DNA from: Euonymus europaeus
Lineage: Eukaryota; Streptophyta; Magnoliopsida; Celastrales; Celastraceae
DNA: 64,000 bases
Direction of reading: 5' to 3'
NCBI GenBank assembly: GCA_963580455.1
Contig: OY756960.1
Location: 682,001 to 746,000, forward strand
Below are positions 9,360-22,278 of the stretch, piece by piece (position 1 is the first letter of the stretch; every line of letters starts with the position of its first letter). The position numbers and the translations under genes were made by a program. The notes beneath the pieces were generated by a model, which searched no databases, was not told the DNA's origin, and was given only the letters and a program-made list of their open reading frames with translations.

Positions 9360-11280
9360 CGAAATGTGGTTTCTTTACGTAAACGGTTTTATGAATATCC
9401 GTTGACTCCGAGTTCTGAATTCGGTGATTTTTAGCTTGATTTCATACTACTTTTCGAGCTCTACGATCCTGGCGTTTCGGATATTGATTTCAGAACTCAT
9501 GGCTAGTTGGTCTCGTTTCACCTAGTTAGCCGCGAAATGTGGTTTCTTTACGTAAACGGTTTTATGAATATCCGTTGACTCCGAGTTCTGAATTCGGTGA
9601 TTTTTAGCTTGATTTCACACTACTTTTCGAGCTCTACGATCCTGGTGTTTCGGATTTTGATTTCAGAACTCGTGGCTAGTTGGTCTCGTTTCAGCTAGTT
9701 AGCCGCGAAATGTGGTTTCTTTACGTAAACGGTTTTATGAATATCCGTTGACTCCGAGTTCTGAATTCGGTGATTTTTAGGTTGATTTCACACTAATTTT
9801 TGAGCTCTACGATCCTGGCATTTCGGATATTCATTTCAGAACTCGTGGCTAGTTGGTCTCGTTTCAACTAGTTAGCCTCGAAATGTGGTTTCTTTACGTA
9901 AACGGTTTTATGAATATCCGTTGACTCCGATTTCTGAATTCAGTGATTTTTAGCTTGATTTCACACTACTTTTCGAGCTCTACGATCCTGGCATTTCGGA
10001 TATTGATTTCAGAACTCGTGGCTAGTTGGTCTCGTTTCACCCAGTTAGCCGCGAAATGTGGTTTCTTTACGTAAACGGTTTTATGAATATCCGTTGACTC
10101 CGAGTTCTGAATTCGGTGATTTTTAGCTTGATTACACACTACTTTTCGAGCTCTACTATCCTGGCGTTTCGGATATTGATTTAAAAACTCGTGGCTAGTT
10201 GGTCTCGTTTCACCTAGTTAGCCGCGAAATGCGGTTTCTTTACGTAAACGGTTTTATGAATATCCGTTGACTCCGAGTTCTGAATTCGGTGATTTTTAGC
10301 TTGATTTCACGCTACTTTTCGAGCTCTACGATCCTGCCGTTTCGGATATTGATTTCAGAACTCGTGGCTAGTTGGTCTCGTTTCACCTAGTTAGCCGCGA
10401 AATGTGGTTTCTTTACGTAAACGGTTTTATGAATATCCGTTGACTCCGAGTTCTGAATTCGGTGATTTTTAGATTGATTTCACACTACTTTTCGAGCTCT
10501 ACAATCCTGGCGTTTCGGATTTTGATTTCAGAACTCGTGGCTAGTAGGTCTCGTTTCTCCCAGTTAGCCGCGAAATGTGGTTTCTTTACGTAAACGGTTT
10601 TATGAATATCCGTTGACTCCGAGTTCTGAATTCGGTGATTTTTAGCTTGATTTCACACTACTTTTCGAGCTCTACAATCCTGGCATTTCAGATTTTGATT
10701 TCAGAACTCGTGGCTAGTAGGTCTCGTTTCTCCCAGTTAGCCGCGAAATGTGGTTTCTTTACGTAAACGGTTTTAGGAATATCCGTTGACTCCGAGTTCT
10801 GAATTCGGTGATTTTTAGCTTGATTTCACGCTACTTTTCGAGCTCTACGATCCTGGCGTTTCGGATATTGATTTCAGAACTCGTGGCTAGTTGGTCTCGT
10901 TTCACCTATTTAGCCGCGAAATGTGGTTTCTTTACGTAAACGGTTTTAGGAATATCCGTTGACTCCGAGTTCTGAATTCGGTGATTTTTAGCTTGATTTC
11001 ACGCTACTTTTCGAGCTCTACGATCCTGGCGTTTCGGATTTTGATTTCAGAACTCGTCGCTAGTAGGTCTCGTTTCACCTAGTTAGCCGCGAAATGTGGT
11101 TTCTTTACGTAAACAGTTTTATGAATATCCTTTGACTCCGAGTTCTGAATTCGGTGATTTTTAGCTTGATTTCACACTACTTTTCGAGCTCTACAATCCT
11201 GGCATTTCAGATTTTGATTTCGGAACTCGTGACTAGTAGGTCTCGATTCACCTATTTAGCCGCGAAATGTGGTTTCTTTA
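9360..11280 (+). repeat. 13-monomer-spaced block C, copy 1, containing 7-mer copy 3
   Basis: Matches about 11610-13530 at exactly 2,249 bp (13 x 173). Markers: TCATACTAC at 9442 and 11691; TTTTTAGG at 9774 and 12023; CGGAACTCGTG at 11221 and 13470. TCATACTAC also occurs at 7019, 14 monomers plus 1 bp upstream. Copies 1 and 2 are about 11 monomers each and separated by about two monomers. Confidence 0.85.
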
Positions 11281-11609
11281 CGTAAACGGTTTTAGGAATA
11301 TCCGTTGACTCCGAGTTCTGAATTCGGTGATTTTTAGCTTGATTTCACACTAATTTTCGAGCTCTACGATCCTGGCGTTTCGGATATTCATTTCAGAACT
11401 CGTGGCTAGTTAGTCTCGTTTCAACTAGTTAGCCGCGAAATGTGGTTTCTTTACGTAAACGGTTTTATGAATATCCGTTGACTTCGAGTTCTGAATTCGG
11501 TGATTTTTAGCTTGATTTCACACTAATTTTCGAGCTCTACGATCCTGGCATTTCGGATATTGATTTCAGAACTCGTGGCTAGTTGGTCTCGTTTCACCTA
11601 GTTAGCCGC

Positions 11610-13530
11610 GAAATGTGGTTTCTTTATGTAAACGGTTTTATGAATATCCGTTGACTCCGAGTTCTGAATTCGGTGATTTTTAGCTTGATTTCATACTACT
11701 TTTCGAGCTCTACGATCCTGGCGTTTCGGATATTGATTTCAGAACTCATGGCTAGTTGGTCTCGTTTCACCTAGTTAGCCGCGAAATGTGGTTTCTTTAC
11801 GTAAACGGTTTTATGAATATCCGTTGACTCCGAGTTCTGAATTCGGTGATTTTTAGCTTGATTTCACACTACTTTTCGAGCTCTACGATCCTGGTGTTTC
11901 GGATTTTGATTTCAGAACTCGTGGCTAGTTGGTCTCGTTTCAGCTAGTTAGCCGCGAAATGTGGTTTCTTTACGTAAACGGTTTTATGAATATCCGTTGA
12001 CTCCGAGTTCTGAATTCGGTGATTTTTAGGTTGATTTCACACTAATTTTTGAGCTCTACGATCCTGGCATTTCGGATATTCATTTCAGAACTCGTGGCTA
12101 GTTGGTCTCGTTTCAACTAGTTAGCCTCGAAATGTGGTTTCTTTACGTAAACGGTTTTATGAATATCCGTTGACTCCGAGTTCTGAATTCAGTGATTTTT
12201 AGCTTGATTTCACACTACTTTTCGAGCTCTACGATCCTGGCATTTCGGATATTGATTTCAGAACTCGTGGCTAGTTGGTCTCGTTTCACCTAGTTAGCCG
12301 CGAAATGTGGTTTCTTTACGTAAACGGTTTTATGAATATCCGTTGACTCCGAGTTCTGAATTCGGTGATTTTTAGCTTGATTACACACTACTTTTCGAGC
12401 TCTACTATCCTGGCGTTTCGGATATTGATTTAAAAACTCGTGGCTAGTTGGTCTCGTTTCACCTAGTTAGCCGCGAAATGCGGTTTCTTTACGTAAACGG
12501 TTTTATGAATATCCGTTGACTCCGAGTTCTGAATTCGGTGATTTTTAGCTTGATTTCACGCTACTTTTCGAGCTCTACGATCCTGGCGTTTCGGATATTG
12601 ATTTCAGAACTCGTGGCTAGTTGGTCTCGTTTCACCTAGTTAGCCGCGAAATGTGGTTTCTTTACGTAAACGGTTTTATGAATATCCGTTGACTCCGAGT
12701 TCTGAATTCGGTGATTTTTAGATTGATTTCACACTACTTTTCGAGCTCTACAATCCTGGCGTTTCGGATTTTGATTTCAGAACTCGTGGCTAGTAGGTCT
12801 CGTTTCTCCCAGTTAGCCGCGAAATGTGGTTTCTTTACGTAAACGGTTTTATGAATATCCGTTGACTCCGAGTTCTGAATTCGGTGATTTTTAGCTTGAT
12901 TTCACACTACTTTTCGAGCTCTACAATCCTGGCATTTCAGATTTTGATTTCAGAACTCGTGGCTAGTAGGTCTCGTTTCTCCCAGTTAGCCGCGAAATGT
13001 GGTTTCTTTATGTAAACGGTTTTAGGAATATCCGTTGACTCCGAGTTCTGAATTCGGTGATTTTTAGCTTGATTTCACGCTACTTTTCGAGCTCTACAAT
13101 CCTGGAGTTTCGGATATTGATTTCAGAACTCGTGGCTAGTTGGTCTCGTTTCACCTATTTAGCCGCGAAATGTGGTTTTTTTACGTAAACGGTTTTAGGA
13201 ATATCCGTTGACTCCGAGTTCTGAATTCGGTGATTTTTAGCTTGATTTCACGCTACTTTTCGAGCTCTACGATCCTGGCGTTTCGGATTTTGATTTCAGA
13301 ACTCGTCGCTAGTAGGTCTCGTTTCACCTAGTTAGCCGCGAAATGTGGTTTCTTTACGTAAACAGTTTTATGAATATCCTTTGACTCCGAGTTCTGAATT
13401 CGGTGATTTTTAGCTTGATTTCACACTACTTTTCGAGCTCTACAATCCTGGCATTTCAGATTTTGATTTCGGAACTCGTGACTAGTAGGTCTCGATTCAC
13501 CTATTTAGCCGCGAAATGTGGTTTCTTTAC
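11610..13530 (+). repeat. 13-monomer-spaced block C, copy 2, containing 7-mer copy 4
   Basis: Second copy of 9360-11280 with few differences, for example TTATGTAAACGG near 13010. The homology ends where copy 1 has GTAAACGGTTTTAGG and copy 2 has GTAATTGGTTTTATG at 13531. Confidence 0.85.
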
Positions 13531-14535
13531 GTAATTGGTTTTATGAATATCCGTTGACTCCGAGTTCGGAATTCAGTGATTTTTAGGTTGATTACACACT
13601 ACTTTTCGAGCTCTACAATCCTGGCATTTCGGATTTTTATTTCAGAACTCGTGGCTAGTTGGTCTCGTTTCACCTATTTAGCCGCGAAATGTGGTTTCGT
13701 AACGTAAACGGTTTTATGAATATCCGTTGACTCCGAGTTCTGAATTCGGTGACTTTTAGCTTGATTTCACACTACTTTTCGAGCTCTACAATCCTGGCAT
13801 TTCGGATTTTGATTTCAGAACTCGTGGCTAGTTGGTCTCGTTTCACCTAGTTAGCCGCGAAATGTGGTTTCTTTACGTAAACGGTTTTATGAATATCAGT
13901 TGACTCCGAGTTCTGAATTCGGTGATTTTTAGCTTGATTTCACACTACTTTTCGAGCTCTACGATCCTGGCATTTCAGATATTGATTTCAGAACTCGTGG
14001 CTAGTTGGTCTCGTTTCACCTAGTTAGCCGCGAAATGTGGTTTCTTTACCTAAACGGTTTTATGAATATTCGTTGACTCCGAGTTCTGAATTCGGTGATT
14101 TTTAGCTTGATTTCACGCTACTTTTCGAGCTCTACGATCCTGGCGTTTCGGATTTTGATTTCAGAACTCGTCGCTAGTAGGTCTCGTTTCACCTAGTTAG
14201 CCGCGAAATGTGGTTTCTTTACGTAAACAGTTTTATGAATATCTTTTGACTCCGAGTTCTGAATTCGGTGATTTTTAGCTTGATTTCACACTACTTTTCG
14301 AGCTCTACAATCCTGGCATTTCAGATTTTGATTTCGGAACTCGTGGCTAGTAGGTCTCGATTCACCTATTTAGCCGCGAAATGTGGTTTCTTTACGTAAT
14401 TGGTTTTATGAATATCCGTTGACTCCGAGTTCGGAATTCAGTGATTTTTAGGTTGATTACACACTACTTTTCGAGCTCTACAATCCTGGCATTTCGGATT
14501 TTTATTTCAGAACTCGTGGCTAGTTGGTCTCGTTT
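13230..14535 (+). repeat. 5-monomer duplication, 865 bp
   Basis: The stretch about 13230-13670 recurs at 14095-14535. GTAATTGG is at 13531 and 14396; CGGAACTCGTG at 13470 and CGGAACTCGTGG at 14335; GGATTTTTATTTCAG near 13630 and 14495. Past this, a CATTTCAG marker at 13971 and 14663 is only four monomers apart, so one monomer was lost in the second copy. Confidence 0.75.
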
Positions 14536-17330
14536 CACCTAGTTAGCCGCGAAATGTGGTTTCTTTACGTAAACGGTTTTATGAATATCCATTGACTCCG
14601 AGTTCTGAATTCGGTGATTTTTAGCTTGATTTCACACTACTTTTCGAGCTCTACGATCCTCGCATTTCAGATATTGATTTCAGAACTCGTGGCTAGTTGG
14701 TCTCGTTTCACCTAGTTAGCCGCGAAATGTGGTTTCTTTACGTAAACGGTTTTATGAATATCCGTTGACTCCGAGTTCTGAATTCGGTGATTTTTAGCTT
14801 GATTTCACACTAATTTTTGAGCTCTACGATCCTGGCATTTCGGATATGGATTTCAGAACTCGTGGCTAGTTGGTCTCGTTTCACCTAGTTAGCCGCGAAA
14901 TGTGGTTTCTTTACGTAAACGGTTTTATGAATATCCATTGACTCCGAGTTCTGAATTCGGTGATTTTTAGCTTGATTTCACACTAATTTTCGAGCTCTAC
15001 GATCCTGGCGTTTCGGATATTGATTTCAGAACTCGTGGCTAGTTGGTCTCGTTTCACCTAGTTAGCCGCGAAATGTGGTTTCTTTACGTAAACGGTTTTA
15101 TGAATATCAGTTGACTCCGAGTTCTGAATTCGGTGATTTTTAGCTTGATTTCACACTACTTTTCGAGCTCTACGATCCTGGCATTTCGGATATTGATTTC
15201 AGAACTCGTGGCTAGTTGGTCTCGTTTCACCTAGTTAGCCGCGAAATGTGGTTTCTTTACGTAAACGGTTTTATGAATATCCGTTGACTCCGAGTTCTGA
15301 ATTCGTTGATTTTTAGCTTGATTTCACACTAATTTTCGAGCTCTACGATCCTGGCATTTCGGATATTGATTTCAGAACTCGTGGCTAGTTAGTCTCGTTT
15401 CACCTAGTTAGCCGCGAAATGTGATTTCTTTACGTAAACGGTTTTATGAATATCCGTTGACTCCGAGTTCTGAATTCGGTGATTTTTAGCTTGATTTCAC
15501 ACTACTTTTCGAGCTCTACGATCCTGGCGTTTCGGATTTTGATTTCAGAACTCGTGGCTAGTTGGTCTCGTTTCACCTATTTAGCCGCGAAATGTGGTTT
15601 CTTTACGTAAACGGTTTTATGAATATCCGTTGACTCCGAGTTCTGAATTCGGTGATTTTTAGCTTGATTTCACACTAATTTTCGAGCTCTACGATCCTGG
15701 CGTTTCGGATATTGATTTCAGAACTCGTGGCAAGTTGGTCTCGTTTCACCTAGTTAGCCGCGAAATGTGGTTTCTTTACGTAAACGGTTTTATGAATATC
15801 CGTTGACTCCGAGTTCTGAATTCGGTGATTTTTAGCTTGATTTCACACTACTTTTTGAGCTCTACAATCCTGGCGTTTCGGGTTTTGATCTCAGAACTCG
15901 TGGCTAGTTGGTCTCGCTTCACCGAGTTAGCCGCGAAATGTGGTTTCTTTACGTAAACGGTTTTATGAATATCCGTTGACTCCGAGTTCTGAATTCGGTG
16001 ATTTTTAGCTTGATTTCACACTACTTTTGGAGCTCTACGATCATGGCATTTCGGATTTTGATTTCAGAACTCGTGACTAGTTGGTCTCGTTTCACCTAGT
16101 TAGCCGCGAAATGTGGTTTCTTTACGTAAACGGTTTTATGAATATCCGTTGACTCCGAGTTCTGAATTCGGTGATTTTTAGCTTGATTTCACACTACTTT
16201 TTGAGCTCTACAATCCTGGCGTTTCGAATATTGATTTCAGAACTCGTGGCCAGTTGGTCTAGTTTCTCCCAGTTAGCCGCGAAATGTGGTTTCTTTACGT
16301 AAACGGTTTTATGAATATCCGTTGACTTCGAGTTCTGAATTCGGTGATTTTTAACTTGATTTCACACTACTTTTTGAGCTCTACGATCCTGGCGTTTCGG
16401 ATTTTGATTTAAAAACTCGTGGCTAGTTGGTCTCGTTTCACCAATTTAGCCGCGAAATGTGGTTTCTTTACGTAAACGGTTTTATGAATATCCATTGACT
16501 CCGAGTTCTGAATTCGGTGATTTTTAGCTTGAATTCACACTAATTTTCGAGCTCTACGATCCTGGCGTTTCGGATTTTGATTTCAGAACTCGTGGCAAGT
16601 TGGTCTCGTTTCACCTAGTTAGCCGCGAAATGTGGTTTCTTTACGTAAACGGTTTTATGAATATCCGTTGACTCCGAGTTCTGAATTCGGTGATTTTTAG
16701 CTTGATTTCACACTAAGTTTCGAGCTCTACGATCCTGGCGTTTCGGATATTGATTTCAGAACTCGTGGCTAGTTGGTCTCGTTTCAACTAGTTAGCCGCG
16801 AAATGTGATTTCTTTACGTAAACGGTTTTATGAATATCCGTTGACTCCGAGTTCTGAATTCGGTGATTTTTAGCTTGATTTCACACTAATTTTCGAGCTC
16901 TACGATCCTGGCGTTTCGGATATTGATTTCAGAACTCGTGGCTAGTTGGTCTCGTTTCACCTAGTTAGCCGCGAAATGTGGTTTCTTTACGTAAACGGTT
17001 TTATGAATATCCGTTGACTCCGAGTTCTAAATTCGGTGATTTTTAGCTTGATTTCACAATACTTTTCGAGCTCTACGATCCTGGCGTTTCGGATATTGAT
17101 TTCAGAACTCGTGGCTAGTTGGTCTCTTTTCACCTAGTTAGCCGCGAAATGTGGTTTCTTTACGTAAACGGTTTTATGAATATCCGTTGACTCCGAGTTC
17201 TGAATTCGGTGATTTTTAGCTTGATTTCACACTACTTTTTGAGCTCTACAATCCTAGCGTTTCGGATTTTGATTTCAAAACTCGCGGCTAGTTGGTCTCG
17301 TTTCACCGAGTTAGCCGCGAAATGTGGTTT
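14536..17330 (+). repeat. Satellite zone without visible higher-order order
   Basis: About 16 monomers, mostly with CACACTAATTTTCG or CACACTACTTTTTG subtypes, and many private single-base changes such as GGGTTTTGATC near 15880 and TGATCATGGC near 16040. I could not follow any repeating order of subtypes by eye. No gene or insert was seen. Confidence 0.6.
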
Positions 17331-17336
17331 CTTTAC

Positions 17337-17352
17337 GTAAAGAGTCTTTATG
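17337..17352 (+). other. First 174-bp monomer of the GTAAAGAG class
   Basis: GTAAAGAGTCTTTATG replaces GTAAACGGTTTTATG, adding 1 bp. The later form GTAAAGAGTTTTTATG is at 20451, 25296, 26680, 30313, 31179, 32564, 34295, 37410, 38276, 38450, 38970, 39836, 40010, 40530, 41742 and 44338. The class is confined to 17-44.4 kb. Its +1 bp is visible in higher-order spacings such as 1,560 (9 x 173 + 3) and 2,596 (15 x 173 + 1). Confidence 0.85.
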
Positions 17353-18299
17353 AATATCCTTTGACTCCGAGTTCTGAATTCGGTGATTTTTAGCTTGATT
17401 ACACACTACTTTTCGAGCTCTACGATCCTGGCATTTCAGATTTTGATTTCAGAACTCGTGGCTAGTAGGTCTCGATTCACCTATTTAGCCGTGAAATGTG
17501 GTTTCTTTACGTAAGTGGTTTTTTGAATATCCGTTGACTCCGAGTTCTGAATTCGGTGATTTTTAGGTTGATTACACACTACTTTTCGAGCTCTACGATC
17601 CTGGCGTTTCGGCTTTTGATTTCAGAACTTGTGGCTAGTTGGTCTCGTTTCACCTATTTAGCCGCGAAATGTGGTTTCTTTACGTAAACGGTTTTATGAA
17701 TATCCGCTGACTCCGAGTTCTGAATTCGGTGATTTTTAGCTTGATTTCACACTACTTTTCGAGCTCTACGATCCTGGCATTTCGGATTTTGATTTCAGAA
17801 CTCGTGGCTAGTTGGTCTCGTTTCACCTAGTTAGCCGCGAAATGTGGTTTCTTTACGTTAACGGTTTTATGAATATCCGTTGACTCCGAGTTCTGAATTC
17901 GGTGATTTTTAGCTTGATTTCACACTAATTTTCGAGCTCTACGATCCTGGCGTTTCGGATATTGATTTGAGAACTCGTGGCTAGTTGGTCTCGTTTCAAC
18001 TAGTTAGCCGCGAAATGTGGTTTCTTTACGTAAACGGTTTTATGAATATCCGTTGACTCCGAGTTCTGAATTCGGTGATTTTTAGCTTGATTTCACACTA
18101 ATTTTCGAGCTCTACGATCCTGGCGTTTCGGATATTGATTTCAGAACTCGTGGCTAGTTGGTCTCGTTTCACCTAGTTAGCCGCGAAATGTGGTTTCTTT
18201 ACGTAAACGGTTTTATGAATATCCGTTGACTCCGAGTTCTGAATTCGGTGATTTTTAGCTTGATTTCACACTACTTTTTGAGCTCTACGATCCTGGCAT

Positions 18300-19440
18300 T
18301 TCGGATATTGATTTCAGAACTCGTGGCTAGTTGGTCTCCTTTCACCTAGTTAGCCGCGAAATGTGGTTTCTTTACGTAAACGGTTTTATGAATATCCGTT
18401 GACTCCGAGTTCTGAATTCGGTGATTTTTAGCTTGATTTCACACTACTTTTTGAGCTCTACAATCCCAGCATTTCGGATTTTGATTTCAGAACTCGTGGC
18501 TAGTTGGTCTCGTTTGACCGAGTTAGCCGCGAAATGTGGTTTCTTTACGTAAACGGTTTTATGAATATCCGTTGACTCCGAGTTCTGAATTCGGTGATTT
18601 TTAGCTTGATTTCACACAACTTTTCAAGCTCTACAATCCTGGCATTTCGGATTTTGATTTCAGAACTCGTGGCTAGTAGGTCTCGTTTCTCCCAGTTAGC
18701 CGCGAAATGTGGTTTCTTTACGTAAACGGTTTTATGAATATCCGTTGACTACGAGTTCTGAATTCGGTGATTTTTAGCTTGATTACACACTACTTTTCGA
18801 GCTCTACAATCCTGGCATTTTAGATTTTGATTTCAGAACTCGTGGCTAGTTGGTCTCGTTTCACCTATTTAGCCGCGAAATGTGGTTTCTTTACGTAAAC
18901 GGTTTTATGAATATCCGTTGACTCCGAGTTCTGAATTCGGTGATTTTTAGGTTGATTACACACTACTTTTCGAGCTCTACGATCCTGGTGTTTCGGATTT
19001 TGATTTCAGAACTTGTGGCTAGTTGGTCTCGTTTCACCTATTTAGCCGCGAAATGTAGTTTCTTTACGTAAACGTTTTATGAATATCCGCTGACTCCAAG
19101 TTCTGGATTCGGTGATTTTTAGCTTGATTTCACACTACTTTTCGAGCTCTACGATCCTGGCATTTCGGATTTTGATTTCAGAACTCGTGGCTTGTTGGTC
19201 TCGTTTCACCTAGTTAGCCGCGAAATGTGGTTTCTTTACGTTAACGGTTTTATGAATATCCGTTGACTCCGAGTTCTGAATTCGGTGATTTTTAGCTTGA
19301 TTTAACACTAATTTTCGAGCTCTACGATCCTGGCGTTTCGGATATTGATTTCAGAACTCGTGGCTAGTTGGTCTCGTTTCAACTAGTTAGCCGCGAAATG
19401 TGGTTTCTTTACGTAAACGGTTTTATGAATATCCGTTGAC
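18300..19440 (+). repeat. Block D, copy 1 (about 6-7 monomers)
   Basis: Recurs at about 22279-23420, 23 monomers away (3,979 bp before and 3,980 bp after the 1-bp deletion near 19073). Markers: TTTGACCGAG at 18513 and 22492; ATCCGCTGACTCCAAG near 19086 and 23066; ACGTTAACGG near 19238 and 23218. The TTTGACCGAG monomer also heads blocks at 19896 and 24741. Confidence 0.75.
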
Positions 19441-19869
19441 TCCGAGTTCTGAATTCGGTGATTTTTAGCTTGATTTCACACTAATTTTTGAGCTCTACGA
19501 TTCTGGCGTTTCGGATATTGATTTCAGAACTCGTGGCTAGTTGGTCTCGTTTCACCTAGTTAGCCGCGAAATGTGGTTTCTTTACGTAAACGGTTTTATG
19601 AATATCCGTTGACTCCGAGTTCTGAATTCGGTGATTTTTAGCTTGATTTCACACTACTTTTCGAGCTCTACGATCCTGGCGTTTCGGATATTGATTTCAG
19701 AACTCGTGGCTAGTTGGTCTCCTTTCACCTAGTTAGCCGCGAAATGTGGTTTCTTTATGTAAACGGTTTTATGAATATCCGTTGACTCCGAGTTCTGAAT
19801 TCGGTGATTTTTAGCTTGATTTCACACTACTTTTTGAGCTCTACAATCCTAGCATTTCGGATTTTGATT

Positions 19870-21310
19870 TCAGAACTCGTGGCTAGTTGGTCTCGTTTGA
19901 CCGAGTTAGCCGCGAAATGTGGTTTCTTTACGTAAACGGTTTTATGAATATCCGTTGACTCCGAGTTCTGAATTCGGTGATTTTTAGCTTGATTTCACAC
20001 AACTTTTCGAGCTCTACAATCCTGGCATTTCGGATTTTGATTTCAGAACTCGTGGCTAGTAGGCCTCGTTTCTCCCAGTTAGCCGCGAAATGTGGTTTCT
20101 TTACGTAAACGGTTTTATGAATATCCGTTGACTCCGAGTTCTGAATTCGGTGATTTTTAGCTTGATTACACACTACTTTTCGAGCTCTACAATCCTGGCA
20201 TTTTAGATTTTGATTTCAGAACTCGTGGCTAGTTGGTCTCGTTTCACCTATTTAGCCGCGAAATGTGATTTCTTTACGTAAACGGTTTTATGAATATCCG
20301 TTGACTCCGAGTTCTGAATTCGGTGAGTTTTAGCCTGATTTCACACTACTTTTCGAGCTCTACGATCCTGGCATTTCGGATTTTGATTTAAGAACTCGTG
20401 GCTAGTAGGTCTCGTTTCACCTAGTTAGCCGCGAAATGTGGTTTCTTTACGTAAAGAGTTTTTATGAATATCCTTTGACTCCGAGTTCTGAATTCGGTGA
20501 TTTTTAGCTTGATTTCACACTACTTTTCGAGCTCTACGATCCTGGCATTTCAGATTTTGATTTCAGAACTCGTGGCTAGTAGGTCTCGATTCACCTATTT
20601 AGCCGCGAAATCTGGTTTCTTTACGTAAGTGGTTTTATGAATATCCGTTGACTCCGAGTTCTGAATTCGGTGATTTTTAGGTTGATTACGCACTACTTTT
20701 CGAGCTCTACGATCCTGGCGTTTCGGATTTTGATTTCAGAACTTGTGGCTAGTTGGTCTCGTTTCACCTATTTAGCCACGAAATGTGGTTTCTTTACGTA
20801 AACGGTTTTATGAATATCCGTTGACTCCGAGTTCTAAATTCGGTGATTTTTAGCTTGATTTCACACTACTTTTCGAGCTCTACGATCCTGGCGTTTCGGA
20901 TTTTGATTTCAAAACTCGTGGCTAGTTGGTCTCCTTTCACCTAATTAGCCGCGAAATATGGTTTCTTTACGTTAACGGTTTTATGAATATCCGTTGACTC
21001 CGAGTTCTGAATTCGGTGATTTTTAGCTTGATTTCACACTAATTTTCGAGCTCTACGATCCTGGCATTTCGGATATTGATTTCAGAACTCGTGGCTAGTT
21101 GGTCTCGTTTCAACTAGTTAGCCGCGAAATGTGGTTTCTTTACGTAAACGGTTTTATGAATATCCGTTGACTCCGAGTTCTGAATTCGGTGATTTTTAGC
21201 CTGATTTCACACTAATTTTCGAGCTCTACGATCCTGGCGTTTCGGATATTGATTTGAGAACTCGTGGCTAGTTGGTCTCGTTTCACCTAGTTAGCCGCGA
21301 AATGTGGTTT
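19870..21310 (+). repeat. Block E, copy 1 (about 8 monomers)
   Basis: Matches about 24715-26155 at 4,845 bp (28 x 173 + 1). TTTGACCGAG is at 19896 and 24741, GTAAAGAG at 20451 and 25296, and TTAGCCACG-type CCACG at 20776 and 25621. The open frame on the minus strand at 19928-20173 lies inside this block and is repeat-derived. Shared members in order: TTTGACCG, CTCCCAG, CACCTATTT, GTAAAGAG, GTAAGTGG, CCACGAAATG, ACGTTAACGG, CAACTAG. Confidence 0.75.
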
Positions 21311-22278
21311 CTTTACGTAAACGGTTTTATGAATATCCGTTGACTCCGAGTTCTGAATTCGGTGATTTTTAGATTGATTTCACACTACTTTTCGAGCTCT
21401 ACGATCCTGGCATTTCGGATATTGATTTCAGAACTCGTGGCTAGTTGGTCTCGTTTCACCTAGTTAGCCGCGAAATGTGGTTTCTTTACGTAAACGGTTT
21501 TATGAATATCCGTTGACTCCGAGTTCTGAATTCGGTGATTTTTAACTTGATTTCACACTACTTTTTGAGCTCTACGATCCTGGAGTTTCGGATTTTGATT
21601 TTAAAACTCGTGGCTAGTTGATCTCGTTTCACCTAGTTAGCCGCGAAATGTGGTTTATTTACGTAAACGGTTTTATGAATATCCGCTGACTCCGAGTTCT
21701 GAATTCGGTGATTTTTAGCTTGATTTCACACTACTTTTCGAGCTCTACGATCCTGGCATTTCGGATTTTGATTTCAGAACTCGTGGCTAGTTGGTCTCCT
21801 TTCACCTAGTTAGCCGCGAAATGTGGTTTCTTTACGTTAACGGTTTTATGAATATCCGTTGACTCCGAGTTCTGAATTCGGTGATTTTTAGCTTGATTTC
21901 ACACTAATTTTCGAGCTCTACGATCCTGGCGTTTCGGATATTGATTTCAGAACTCGTGGCTAGTTGGTCTCGTTTCAACTAGTTAGCCGCGAAATATGTT
22001 TTCTTTACGTAAACGGTTTTATGAATATCCGTTGACTCCGAGTTCTGAATTCGGTGATTTTTAGCTTGATTTCACACTAATTTTCGAGCTCTACGATCCT
22101 GGCGTTTCGGATATTGATTTCAGAACTCGTGGCTAGTTGGTCTCGTTTCACCTAGTTGGCCGCGAAATGTGGTTTCTTTACGTAAACGGTTTTATGAATA
22201 TCCGTTGACTCCGAGTTCTGAATTCGGTGATTTTTAGCTTGATTTCACACTACATTTTGAGCTCTACGATCCTGGCGT
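21311..22278 (+). repeat. Monomers between block E copy 1 and block D copy 2
   Basis: About six monomers, including TTTTTAGATTG near 21367, ACGTTAACGG near 21835 and a CAACTAG member near 21975. They resemble neighbouring blocks, but I could not fix a single source. No insert or gene was seen. Confidence 0.55.
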
